A stretch of 53,698 bases of DNA, taken from contig JALORP010000024.1 of NCBI GenBank assembly GCA_025458865.1, positions 1-53,698 of the forward strand, in the 5' to 3' direction. Under the pieces are notes generated by a model. It worked only from the letters and a program-made list of their open reading frames with translations. It was not told the DNA's origin and ran no database searches. This document shows positions 23,378-31,536 of the stretch, piece by piece. The stretch is from Steroidobacteraceae bacterium. Its GTDB lineage: Bacteria; Pseudomonadota; Gammaproteobacteria; Steroidobacterales; Steroidobacteraceae. Made by a program: the position numbers and the translations under genes. Positions within the stretch are counted from its first letter, which is position 1. Each line of letters begins with the position of its first letter.

Positions 23378-24427
23378 TTACAGCAGCGGCAGCTGCGGCG
23401 AGGCCGGGCGGGGTGGCCGGAACTGACTCGTGTCGAGCGACACAAGTTCCCGATCCGCAAGGCCATTCCGGCGCAGCGCGACCGAGAAACGGGCCGCTAG
23501 CAGCGCCGCCCACGGCCCCTGTCCGCGCATCCGCCCCCCGAAGCGCGGGTCGTTGTCCTGCCCGCCACGCATCTCGCGCAGCCGCGCGCGCACCCGCGCC
23601 GCGCGATCCGGGTAATGGGCCGCCAGCCACTCGTAGAAGAGGTCGCGGACCTCCCGCGGCAGCCTCAGCAGCACATAGGCAGCGGAGCGGGCGCCGGCGC
23701 GCGCCGCAGCCTCCACGATCGCCTCCAGCTCGTGGTCGTTCAGCGCCGGGATGACGGGCGCGTACATGACGCCGACCGGCACGCCCGCATCGGCGAGCCT
23801 TCGCACCGCCGCGAGGCGCGCCGCAGGCGAGGCCGCGCGTGGCTCCATGCGCCGCTTCAGCTCGTCGGCGAGCGTCGTCACGCTGATGAAGACGCGCGTG
23901 AGGTTGCGCGCCGCGAGCGCGGTGAGCAGGTCCAGGTCGCGCAGCACGAGCGTGGACTTGGTGACGATGCTCACCGGGTGACCGCACTCCAGCATCGCCT
24001 CGAGCAGGGAACGAGTGACCCGGTGGCGGCGTTCGACGGGCTGGTAGGGGTCGGTGTTCGTGCCGAGCGCGATCGGCCGGCAGCGGTAGCCGGGCTTCGC
24101 GAGTTCCTCGCCGAGGCGCGCGGCGGCGTCCTGCTTGTAGAAGAGCTTCGTCTCGAAGTCGAGGCCGGGCGAGAGGTTGACGTAGGCATGCGCCGGGCGG
24201 GCGAAGCAATACACGCAACCGTGCTCGCAGCCCCGGTAGGGGTTGATGGACTGGTCGAAGGGGACGTCCGGCGAGTCGTTGCGGGTGATGACCGAGCGCG
24301 CCCGTTCTGGCAGGACGGTGGTCTCGAGCGGCGGCAGCGGCTCCTCGAGGATGCCCCAGCCGTCATCCTCGGCCGTGAACCGGGTGGACTCGAACCGGCC
24401 TTCGGGATTCGACAGGGCGCCGCGCAT
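23378..24427 (-). CDS. PA0069-family radical SAM protein (SplB/DNA-repair-photolyase-like)
   Basis: 349 residues of the COG1533-type radical SAM group. The 4Fe-4S motif is in GCEHGCVYCFARP (C-x3-C-x2-C). ALSNPEGRFESTRF at the N-terminus and the arrangement of VSIVTKSTLVLRDLDLL and HDHELEA-like segments fit PA0069-type proteins. The chemistry of the family is unproven. Relationship to spore photoproduct lyase suggests nucleic-acid repair. The ATG sits inside a palindromic SOS box and is the first start after an in-frame stop, so translation is probably leaderless. LexA control supports a DNA-damage role. Confidence 0.88.
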   Translation of the reverse strand: MRGALSNPEGRFESTRFTAEDDGWGILEEPLPPLETTVLPERARSVITRNDSPDVPFDQSINPYRGCEHGCVYCFARPAHAYVNLSPGLDFETKLFYKQDAAARLGEELAKPGYRCRPIALGTNTDPYQPVERRHRVTRSLLEAMLECGHPVSIVTKSTLVLRDLDLLTALAARNLTRVFISVTTLADELKRRMEPRAASPAARLAAVRRLADAGVPVGVMYAPVIPALNDHELEAIVEAAARAGARSAAYVLLRLPREVRDLFYEWLAAHYPDRAARVRARLREMRGGQDNDPRFGGRMRGQGPWAALLAARFSVALRRNGLADRELVSLDTSQFRPPRPASPQLPLL

Positions 24428-24463
24428 GACTGTACAGATATACAGTCATGCGTCAGCCGTCAA
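24425..24463 (-). promoter_or_regulatory. LexA (SOS) box with overlapping promoter and start codon
   Basis: Perfect palindrome with 10-nt arms and a 6-nt centre, containing CTG-N10-CAG; it matches the E. coli LexA consensus at 16 of 20 positions. On the minus strand, TTGACG (24463-24458) and TATATC (24442-24437) form a plausible promoter with a 15-nt spacer. The left arm contains the ATG of the radical SAM gene. Transcription would therefore begin only a few nucleotides before the start codon, without a Shine-Dalgarno site. Confidence 0.8.
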
Positions 24464-24488
24464 GGCGGGCGCACCCGGGCTGCGGCGA

Positions 24489-24833
24489 TCAGAGGTCGTC
24501 CTCGCGCCGGCCCCGGCTGCCCCTGCGCTCGTTCGCAGAGTGGCCGCCCGTTCGGCGCCGGTCGATGCCGCTGCGGCGGTCGTCGAAGTGCTGGTAGGTG
24601 CACGCACACTTCTGCGCGCCGCAGTCGCGCAGCGGCAGCGGCGGCGCGTCCCGCGACAGGAAGCGCTTGCCGCGCAGCCTCTGCGCGGCGTCGCAGTTTG
24701 GATTCCCCGGCTTGATCGCCACCGAGTGGTGAGGATTCACCACCACCGTGTGCCGGGTCGCCTTGTGGCGGAGCCGTTCGAGGTCACCGTCGAGCTTTCG
24801 ACGCTTGAGCCATTCGGACAGGCGGAAGCGCAT
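24489..24833 (-). CDS. Small Cys/Arg-rich protein, possibly metal- or nucleic-acid-binding
   Basis: 114 residues from ATG MRFRLSEWLKRRK, preceded by GGGGGA. The frame extends upstream, but that part is unlike the rest. It is highly basic. The central part has VVVNPHHSVAIKPG. The C-terminus carries a Cys cluster (CGAQKCACTYQHF) followed by repeated DRR/RRR motifs (DDRRSGIDRRR, NERRGSRGRRED). The pattern suggests a small zinc-binding or RNA/DNA-binding protein. I recall similar CxC-DRR proteins in other Pseudomonadota but no function. It lies just upstream of the SOS-controlled gene on the same strand. Confidence 0.65.
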   Translation of the reverse strand: MRFRLSEWLKRRKLDGDLERLRHKATRHTVVVNPHHSVAIKPGNPNCDAAQRLRGKRFLSRDAPPLPLRDCGAQKCACTYQHFDDRRSGIDRRRTGGHSANERRGSRGRREDDL

Positions 24834-24998
24834 GTCCGTATCCCCCGTTGGTCGTCGTTCTTCCCTGAGCGGCGGGATAGGTTTACGCCTCCCGGCGGGG
24901 GGCCGGCAAGTGAAATCTTCGTGAGAAAGACCTCTTTCGCCCCCGCCCGCCGGACTGGTCAAGCTCTGCACAGGCGGCGCGGGCGCGGCCCGGCGTCC

Positions 24999-26147
24999 TC
25001 AGGGCCCGCCGGCGGGCTCCGGGAAGCGGTCCATCTTCCGCAGGGACGGGAACGCCCTCGCCCACCCGGCGGCGATCGCGATGCTCGCCACGCCGCCGAC
25101 CACGACCGCGGGCCGAAGACCCCACCAGGACGCGGTGACGCCGGACTCGAAGTCGCCGAGCTCGTTCGACGCCCCGATGAACACGGCGCTCACCGCGCTC
25201 ACCCGGCCGCGGATCGCATCCGGCGTCTCGAGCTGCACGAGCATGTGGCGGATGTACACGCTCACCATGTCCGCCGCGCCGAGGACGGCGAGGGCCGCGA
25301 GCGTCAGCAGGAAGTTCGTCGAGAGCCCGAAGACGACCGTGGCGACGCCGAAGGCGGCCACGCCCCACAGCATCGCGGGCCCCACGCGCCGCGTGATGGG
25401 CCGCCAGGCGAGCGCCACCGCGACCAGCGCGGCGCCGACGCCGGGCGCGGCGCGCATGAGCCCGAGCCCGTCCGGGCCGACCTGCAGGATGTCGCTCGCG
25501 TACGCCGGCAGCAGCGCCGTCGCGCCGCCGAAGAACACGGCGAAGAGGTCGAGGCTGATCGCACCGAAGACCACCTTTCGGCGGTACACGAAGCGCAGGC
25601 CCTCGAGCAGCGAGTCCAGGCTGACGGCCTCCTCGGTGCGCACCGGGCGGGGCGCCTTCACGCCGGCCATGAGGATCGTGGAGGCGGCGAGCAGCGCAGC
25701 CACGCTGGCGTACACCACCTCGGCGCCGAAGAGGTACACGACCCCGCCGATGGCCGGGCCGATGATCGTCGAGAGCTGCCAGGTCGTGGAATTCACGGCG
25801 ACCGCCCGGCTGAAGAGCGCCGGCGGAACGACGTTCGGCAGCAGCGCCTGGCCGGCCGGCATCGAGAAGGCGCGCGCGACGCCGAAGAGCACCATCACCG
25901 CGAACACCGGCCAGGCCACCGCGAGCCCCGAGAGCGTGAACGCGAGCAGGAGCAGCGCGCAGACCATCTCGAGCGCGTAGCAGGCCGCGAGCAGCTTCTG
26001 GCGGTTGTGGCGGTCGGCGACGTGCCCGGCGGGCAGCACCAGCACGACGAACGGCAGGAACTGCGACAGGCCGATCAGGCCGAGGTCGAGCGGGTCGCGG
26101 GTGATCTCGTAGACCTGCCAGCCGACCGCCACGGTCTGCATCTGCAC
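24999..26147 (-). CDS. MFS transporter (EntS/MFS_3-like), start uncertain
   Basis: 382 residues from a GTG, with about eleven to twelve membrane helices. MFS motif A is present as GHVADRHNRQK. It belongs to the MFS_3-type drug/siderophore exporters. Family-like sequence continues upstream of the GTG in frame (FARFLTARIATSVAVQMQTV), covering part of helix 1. No ATG, GTG or TTG occurs there before the frame enters asd; the candidates are a CTG at 26216 or ATC at 26261. Either a rare start is used or the annotated protein lacks part of helix 1. It follows asd directly. Confidence 0.8.
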   Translation of the reverse strand: MQMQTVAVGWQVYEITRDPLDLGLIGLSQFLPFVVLVLPAGHVADRHNRQKLLAACYALEMVCALLLLAFTLSGLAVAWPVFAVMVLFGVARAFSMPAGQALLPNVVPPALFSRAVAVNSTTWQLSTIIGPAIGGVVYLFGAEVVYASVAALLAASTILMAGVKAPRPVRTEEAVSLDSLLEGLRFVYRRKVVFGAISLDLFAVFFGGATALLPAYASDILQVGPDGLGLMRAAPGVGAALVAVALAWRPITRRVGPAMLWGVAAFGVATVVFGLSTNFLLTLAALAVLGAADMVSVYIRHMLVQLETPDAIRGRVSAVSAVFIGASNELGDFESGVTASWWGLRPAVVVGGVASIAIAAGWARAFPSLRKMDRFPEPAGGP

Positions 26148-26265
26148 GGCGACGGAAGTCGCGATGCGCGCGGTGAGGAAGCGCGCGAACCCGCCGTGGG
26201 TGAAGAGCGCGCGCAGCTCGGCGCGGCTCGACGGGCCCGCAGGCTCGGGGGTGGTGGCGATCGGC

Positions 26266-27378
26266 TCAGGCCTCGAGCAGGATCCGCAGCATGCGCCGAA
26301 GCGGCTCGGCGGCGCCCCACAGCAGCTGGTCGCCCGCGGTGAAGGCGGAGAGATACTCCCCGCCCATCGCCAGCTTGCGCAGCCGGCCCACCGGCACCGC
26401 GAGCGTCCCGGTCACGGACGCGGGCGTGAGCTCGGCGAGGGAGGCCTCGCGTTCGTTCGGCACGACGCGCACCCAGTCGTTCGCGGAGGCGATCAGCTCC
26501 TCGATCTCCTGCAGGTCCACGTCACGGGCGAGCTTGATCGTGAGCGCCTGGCTGTGGGAGCGCATCGCGCCGATGCGCACGCACAGTCCGTCGATCGGCA
26601 CCGGGTTCGCCTCGCGGCCGAGGATCTTGTTGCCCTCGGCGCCGCCCTTCCACTCTTCGCGGCTCATGCCGTCGCCGAGGTCCTTGTCGATCCAGGGAAG
26701 CAGGCTGCCGGCGAGCGGGTGGCCGAAGTGCTGCTTCGGCAGCCCGGGTGAGCGCAGCGCCTCGGTGACCCGCCGGTCGATGTCGAGGATGGCGCTCGCG
26801 GGGTCCTCCAGCAGGTCGGCGGCGGCGTTGTGCGCGACGCCCATCTGCAGCAGCAGCTCGCGCATGTTCTGGGCGCCGGCGCCGGAGGCCGCCTGGTAGG
26901 TCATGGAGGTCGCCCACTCGACCAGCCCGGCCCGGAACAGCCCGCCGAGGGCCATGAGCATGAGGCTCACCGTGCAGTTGCCGCCGACCCAGTCGCGCAG
27001 GCCCTGGTCGAGGCCGCGCTCGATGACCTCGCGGTTGACCGGGTCGAGGATGATCACCGCGTCCTCGCGCATGCGTAGCGTCGAGGCCGCGTCGATCCAA
27101 TGGCCGCGCCACCCAGCCGCGCGCAGCTTCGGGTGCACCGCGGAGGTGTAGTCGCCGCCCTGGCAGGAGATGAGGATGTCGCAGGCGCCGAGCGCCGCGA
27201 GGTCATGGGCGTCGCCGACCGGGCCGGTCGGCTTCCCCACGTCCGGGCCCTTGCCGCCGGCCTGCGAGGTCGAGAAGAACTGCGGGTCGATCAGGGCGAA
27301 ATCACCCTCGGCGAGCATGCGCTCCACCAGCACCGACCCGACCATGCCCCGCCAGCCGATGAGACCTACCCGCGGCAT
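26266..27378 (-). CDS. asd: Aspartate-semialdehyde dehydrogenase
   Basis: 370 residues, the size of the E. coli-type enzyme. It makes L-aspartate-4-semialdehyde from aspartyl phosphate with NADPH, at the branch point to lysine/DAP, threonine and methionine. The nucleotide-binding start [14 protein letters not shown] and the active-site [10 protein letters not shown] with Cys135 are intact. SCQGGDYTS and [10 protein letters not shown] are further family motifs. It is divergent from the DASS transporter and is followed within a few nucleotides by the MFS gene. Confidence 0.95.
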   Translation of the reverse strand: MPRVGLIGWRGMVGSVLVERMLAEGDFALIDPQFFSTSQAGGKGPDVGKPTGPVGDAHDLAALGACDILISCQGGDYTSAVHPKLRAAGWRGHWIDAASTLRMREDAVIILDPVNREVIERGLDQGLRDWVGGNCTVSLMLMALGGLFRAGLVEWATSMTYQAASGAGAQNMRELLLQMGVAHNAAADLLEDPASAILDIDRRVTEALRSPGLPKQHFGHPLAGSLLPWIDKDLGDGMSREEWKGGAEGNKILGREANPVPIDGLCVRIGAMRSHSQALTIKLARDVDLQEIEELIASANDWVRVVPNEREASLAELTPASVTGTLAVPVGRLRKLAMGGEYLSAFTAGDQLLWGAAEPLRRMLRILLEA

Positions 27379-27407
27379 ACTGGTGACCCCGCCATTTGTT
27401 GCACCGC

Positions 27408-27416
27408 ACTATACCA
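27408..27416 (-). promoter_or_regulatory. Possible extended -10 promoter for asd
   Basis: On the minus strand TGGTATAGT matches an extended -10 element (TG-N-TATAAT), placing a start site about 23 nt before the asd ATG. No convincing -35 is visible, as is common with extended -10 promoters. Confidence 0.35.
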
Positions 27417-27438
27417 AAAGGGGCGCATCCCCTATTTT
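27416..27438. promoter_or_regulatory. Inverted repeat in the asd/DASS divergent promoter region
   Basis: AAAAGGGG and CCCCTATTTT flank a 5-nt centre in an unusually AT-rich patch between divergent genes. Because a terminator is not needed here, an operator overlapping both promoters is the more likely role. Confidence 0.35.
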
Positions 27439-27504
27439 CGTTCGGCGTCTGGCCCGGCCGACAGCAACGGATGCACCCCTCGCCAGGAGAATGGCGGCGT
27501 TCCC

Positions 27505-28920
27505 ATGGTCAAGATCCCACGCTGGCTCGCCCTGCTCTCCCGCTCCGCGGCGCTGATCGTCGCGGTCGTCGCCGCGCTCGCGGCGACCGAGGCCGCGCTC
27601 GCGAGCGGCGCCATGCCGCGTGAAGCCGCCTTCATGGCCGGCATCTTCGTGCTGGCGGCACTCCTGTGGATGACCGAGGCGCTGCCGCTCTTTGCGACCG
27701 CGCTGCTGGTCGTGGGCCTGCAGCTGGTGCTGCTGGCCAATCCCGGCGGCTGGCACTGGCTCGGCTTCGAGTCGGGGCCCTCCCCGGACTATGCCGACAT
27801 CGTCTCCGCTGCCGCCGACCCGGTGCTGCTGCTCTTCTTCGGCGGCTTCCTGCTCGCGCAGGCGGCGGTGAAGGAAGGCGTGGACCGCTCCATGTCGGCG
27901 CTGCTGCTCCGGCCCTTCGGCGACCGGCCACTCGCGGCGCTGGCCGGCGTCATGACGGTGACGGCGCTGTTCTCGATGTTCATGAGCAACACGGCGACCA
28001 CCGCCATGATGCTGGCGCTGGTCGCGCCGATGCTGGTGCGCATGGGTCCGGCCGAGCCGTTCAGACGCGCGATCGTGCTGGCCGTGCCTTTCGCCGCGAA
28101 CATCGGGGGGATGGGAACGCCGATCGGCTCGCCGCCCAACGCCGTGGCGGTCGGCCAGCTGCAGCAGGCCGGCATCGCGCTGAGTTTCCTCGACTGGATG
28201 CTGGTCGCCGTGCCGCTCATGGTCGCCTGCCTTGCGCTCGCGGGCTGGCTGCTGTGGCGCTTCCACCGCCCGCTCGATCCGACGCTTCGCATCACGATCA
28301 CGGAGGGCACGATCGGCGCACGCGGCTGGCTGGTGGTCGTCGTCTTTGCTCTGACCGTGCTGCTGTGGCTGACCGACAGCTGGCACGGGTTGCCGGCCGC
28401 GGTGGTGGCGCTGCTGCCAGCGGTGGTGCTCACGGCCACGCGCACGCTCACCGCCGACGACCTGCAGCGCATCGACTGGAGCGTGCTGATCCTGATCGCC
28501 GGCGGCATCTCGCTCGGGGCGGGCATGACCATGACCGGCCTCGACCGGATCGTGGTGGGCTGGCTGCCGCTCGGACCGGGTCATGCCATCGCCTGGCTCG
28601 TGGCGGTGCTGGCCACGGCGGCGCTGCTCCTCAGCACGTTCATGTCGAACACGGCGGCCGCCAACCTCCTGCTCCCCATCGGCCTGTCGGCGACGGTCGC
28701 ACTCGCAGGCCAGGGAGCCTTGCCCGAGGTGGCGATGTCGATCGCGTTCGCCGCCTCGCTCGCCATGTCGCTGCCCATCAGCACGCCGCCGAACGCGATG
28801 GCGCACTCGACCCGCGCCTTCGACACGCGCGACATGGCGCGGGCGGGCGCGATCATCGGCCTCACCGGGACGGTAATCGTGGTTCTGGGCGTCCCGCTGC
28901 TGGTGCGCGCATTCCTCTAG
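27505..28920 (+). CDS. DASS/SLC13-family sodium:anion (dicarboxylate-type) symporter
   Basis: 471 residues from MVKIPRW; AGGAGA lies 14 nt upstream. Eleven to twelve membrane segments. Two repeated substrate/sodium-site loops are visible: FMSNTATTAMMLALVAPML then NIGGMGTPIGSPPNAVAV, and TFMSNTAAANLLLPIG then SLPISTPPNAMAHSTRAF (written here in parts). The SNT and TPPNA motifs are diagnostic for DASS carriers of C4-dicarboxylates, citrate or sulfate. The exact substrate cannot be read from sequence. It is convergent with the NSS gene, which ends 36 nt away. Confidence 0.88.
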   Translation: MVKIPRWLALLSRSAALIVAVVAALAATEAALASGAMPREAAFMAGIFVLAALLWMTEALPLFATALLVVGLQLVLLANPGGWHWLGFESGPSPDYADIVSAAADPVLLLFFGGFLLAQAAVKEGVDRSMSALLLRPFGDRPLAALAGVMTVTALFSMFMSNTATTAMMLALVAPMLVRMGPAEPFRRAIVLAVPFAANIGGMGTPIGSPPNAVAVGQLQQAGIALSFLDWMLVAVPLMVACLALAGWLLWRFHRPLDPTLRITITEGTIGARGWLVVVVFALTVLLWLTDSWHGLPAAVVALLPAVVLTATRTLTADDLQRIDWSVLILIAGGISLGAGMTMTGLDRIVVGWLPLGPGHAIAWLVAVLATAALLLSTFMSNTAAANLLLPIGLSATVALAGQGALPEVAMSIAFAASLAMSLPISTPPNAMAHSTRAFDTRDMARAGAIIGLTGTVIVVLGVPLLVRAFL

Positions 28921-28956
28921 CGAGGATCGTGCGCGCCGGCCGCGGCGTCTCCAGGC

Positions 28957-30306
28957 TCAACCCCGGAAGAAGTCCACGACCGTGGTGACGGTCTCTCGCG
29001 CCGAGAAGAAGAGCACGGCCGCGACGATCGGCGGGACGACGAAGCGCAGCACCGCGAGGATCCGCGGCACCTGCGCCGCCCACCACGGGCTCGCGCCGGC
29101 GGCCAGCTCCTCCAGCATCTGCTTTCGCACCAGCCAGCCGCCGAGTATGGCGAGCAGCAGCGCGCCGAGGACCAGCAGGAATTCGCCGGCGATCTTGTCC
29201 ATGAGGCCGAGGACGTCGGTATCGAGGGCGGGCAGAAGCCCGAGCAGCGTGGCCAGGATGGCCGCGGCAGTCGCCGCGGTTCGCCGCGGCACCTTGAATT
29301 CGTCGATGAACGACGCCGTCACGACCTCGAGCATGGAGATCGCCGAGGTCAGCGCCCCGACGACGAGCGCCACGAAAAAGGCCGTGCCGACCACCCGGCC
29401 GATCGCGCCCATCGCGTCGAAGGCGCTCGGCAGCGCGATGAACAGCGCGCCGACGGTGCTCGCGCCGACCGCGCCCTGCAGGCCGAAGGAGAAGATGACC
29501 GGGAACACCACCAGCCCCGCGACGAAGGCCACGCCGAAGTCGGTGTACGCCACGATCGTCGCCGACTGCGGCAGGTTCGCCTGACGGTCGAGATAGGAGG
29601 CGAAGGTCATCATCGCGCCCATGCCGAGGCTGAGCGAGAAGAAGGCCTGCGCGGCGGCGGCCCGCCACACCGAGGGATTCATGAGGTCACCGACGTCGGG
29701 CTTGAGGTACACGGAGTAGCCCTCGCCCGCGCCGTCGAGCGTCACGGCCCAGACGGCCAGGCCCGCGACGATGAAGAACAGCGCCGGCATGAGGACCAGG
29801 GAGACGCGCTCGATGCCGCCCTTGATGCCGGCCATCACGATCAGCAGGGTCGCGACCATGAAACCGACATGGAACGCGGCGGCGCTGCCCCCGGCCGAGA
29901 CCGCTCCGAAGTGCGCGCCCGTGTCGCCCGGGAAGCCGACGAAGAGCGCTTCCAGCGCGTAGCGGACCGTCCAGCCCGCGATCACCGAGTAATAGCTCAG
30001 GATCAGCAGCGAGCCGACGGCCCCCAGCCAGCCGACGAGTGCCGAATGCGGGCCCACCACCCTGCGCAGGGCGCCGACCGGCGCGCTCTGCCCCCGCCGG
30101 CCGATGCCGAACTCGGCAAGCATCAGCGGGATGCCGAGGATGATCGTCATGCCGATGTAGAGCAGCACGAACGCCGCGCCACCGCCCTCGGACGCCTGGT
30201 AGGAAAACCGCCACATGTTGCCGAGGCCGACCGCGCTGCCGGCAGCCGCCAGTATGAAACCGGCACGCGTGCCGAACGCATCGCGCGAAGCGCCTGTGGT
30301 CGCCAT
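28957..30306 (-). CDS. NSS-family sodium-dependent transporter (neurotransmitter:sodium symporter)
   Basis: 449 residues, the length of bacterial LeuT/MhsT-type carriers that take up amino acids or related amines with Na+. The signature helix 1 reads RAGFILAAAGSAVGLGNMWR with the unwound Na+ site (GSAVGLGN). Helix 6 has FFSLSLGMGAMMTFASYLD. About eleven membrane segments, consistent with the bacterial subgroup lacking helix 12. The substrate is unknown. It lies 125 nt upstream of, and in line with, the MOSC gene end; that gap holds no gene. Confidence 0.92.
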   Translation of the reverse strand: MATTGASRDAFGTRAGFILAAAGSAVGLGNMWRFSYQASEGGGAAFVLLYIGMTIILGIPLMLAEFGIGRRGQSAPVGALRRVVGPHSALVGWLGAVGSLLILSYYSVIAGWTVRYALEALFVGFPGDTGAHFGAVSAGGSAAAFHVGFMVATLLIVMAGIKGGIERVSLVLMPALFFIVAGLAVWAVTLDGAGEGYSVYLKPDVGDLMNPSVWRAAAAQAFFSLSLGMGAMMTFASYLDRQANLPQSATIVAYTDFGVAFVAGLVVFPVIFSFGLQGAVGASTVGALFIALPSAFDAMGAIGRVVGTAFFVALVVGALTSAISMLEVVTASFIDEFKVPRRTAATAAAILATLLGLLPALDTDVLGLMDKIAGEFLLVLGALLLAILGGWLVRKQMLEELAAGASPWWAAQVPRILAVLRFVVPPIVAAVLFFSARETVTTVVDFFRG

Positions 30307-30431
30307 CGTCTCCCTCGGTTCAGGTGCGGGCCGCGGCAGGATAGCCCAGCCGGCTGCCGGGGGTCAGCCCATGCGCGGGGCGTGCTGCCTGTTCGGCGGG
30401 CTGTCAGCCGGCCGCCACGGACCGTGGTGCC

Positions 30432-30956
30432 TCAGTCCTCTTCGGGGCCGAGACCGGCCGCCTCGACCAGCGCCACCTCGTCGCCAATGCGGATCACGCC
30501 GGCCTCGAGCACCCTCGCGGTGATGCCGCCGTGGCCCCGCATGGCGTTGAAGCCGCCCGCGCCGAGCGCCGCTTCCATCTGCGCGCAGGGCGCGCAGATG
30601 CCGGTGCCCTCGAGCAGCACGCCACCGGCCTGGAAGCGCGCGTGTCGCAGCGCGTACAGGTTGATACCGGATACGACGACATTGCGGCGGGTCAGCGCGG
30701 GATCGACGCGGTCGCGACCCGTCAGCGAGGCGACCGCGGCGAGATGCTCGGCCTGGATGAGCGTGACCTGCCGCTTGCTGGTGACGGTCCCCTTGAAGCG
30801 GTCACCGGTGAGCCCGGCGCCGGGGCGCGCCTCCGCCGAGGCGACCGCGATCGGCGCGGCGCCGCGCGCAGGCCGCACGCCGATCCAGGTCACGCGGCCG
30901 CGCTGCGGCAAGGTGCGCAACAGCTGGTCGAGGGTGGAGCTGTGTGGCTCGATCAT
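30432..30956 (-). CDS. MOSC-domain protein
   Basis: 174 residues of the MOSC (molybdenum cofactor sulfurase C-terminal) family. Family markers are GDRFKG, RRNVVVSGINLYAL and GTGICAPCAQME with the conserved Cys expected to hold a Moco sulfur. Stand-alone MOSC proteins of this size act in molybdenum-dependent reduction (YiiM-like) or sulfur carriage. The DUF3429 gene ends 3 nt before it starts, so they are cotranscribed. Confidence 0.88.
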   Translation of the reverse strand: MIEPHSSTLDQLLRTLPQRGRVTWIGVRPARGAAPIAVASAEARPGAGLTGDRFKGTVTSKRQVTLIQAEHLAAVASLTGRDRVDPALTRRNVVVSGINLYALRHARFQAGGVLLEGTGICAPCAQMEAALGAGGFNAMRGHGGITARVLEAGVIRIGDEVALVEAAGLGPEED

Positions 30957-30959
30957 GGT

Positions 30960-31430
30960 TCAGCCTCCCGCCCGCAGCGTCGGCGCCATCAGCGCCAGCG
31001 CCAGCGCGGCGCACACGATCAGGGTAAGCCAGCGTCGCAACGCGAGATATCCGGACGGCAGGACGGCTGGGCCGAGCACGCGGTGCTCATAGAGCCAGAA
31101 GCCACCGAAGCAGGCGACCTGCACGGCCACGGCCTGGTCGAACGGCAGCAGCAGCGTGGCTAAGCCCGCGAGCGAGGGCAGCACGCCCATGACGAGCGGC
31201 CTGAAGCCGTCGGCCGGCCGGTCGCGCAGCACGAGGCCCCAGTGCACGCCGCCAAGGAACGAGAGGATGACGGCGCCGTAGCCGACGAGGATGCGCCGGG
31301 CGAGCTCGCGTGCCTCCGCATCCGGCAACAGAACCACCGCGAGCATCGCCGCGATGAATGGAATCAGACCCCCGAAGCCGAGGGCCTGCATCCCGGGTGG
31401 CAGTTGGGCCTCGCGGGCATCCGTGCTCAT
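30960..31430 (-). CDS. DUF3429 membrane protein
   Basis: 156 residues with five predicted membrane helices. The motif ILSFLGGVHWGLVLRD is the hallmark of DUF3429, an uncharacterised inner-membrane family common in Pseudomonadota. MQALGFGGLIPFIAAM and SLAGLATLLLPFDQA fit. It is coupled to the MOSC gene with 3 nt between them. The 106-nt gap to hutH upstream has no feature I can support. Confidence 0.85.
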   Translation of the reverse strand: MSTDAREAQLPPGMQALGFGGLIPFIAAMLAVVLLPDAEARELARRILVGYGAVILSFLGGVHWGLVLRDRPADGFRPLVMGVLPSLAGLATLLLPFDQAVAVQVACFGGFWLYEHRVLGPAVLPSGYLALRRWLTLIVCAALALALMAPTLRAGG

Positions 31431-31536
31431 CCGTTCTCCCGATCACAAAGCCGCGATTATCCGGCCGCGCCGCCCTTCACGCCAAGGCGACTGACGCGGC
31501 CTGTGGCCTGCCCCGGGCCGGCAGGTCCAGGCTCCG

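Noticed and set aside
27409-28806. 465-codon minus-strand frame opposite the DASS transporter
   Set aside because: Antisense shadow with no hydrophobic or catalytic motif; the transporter repeats are unmistakable on the other strand.
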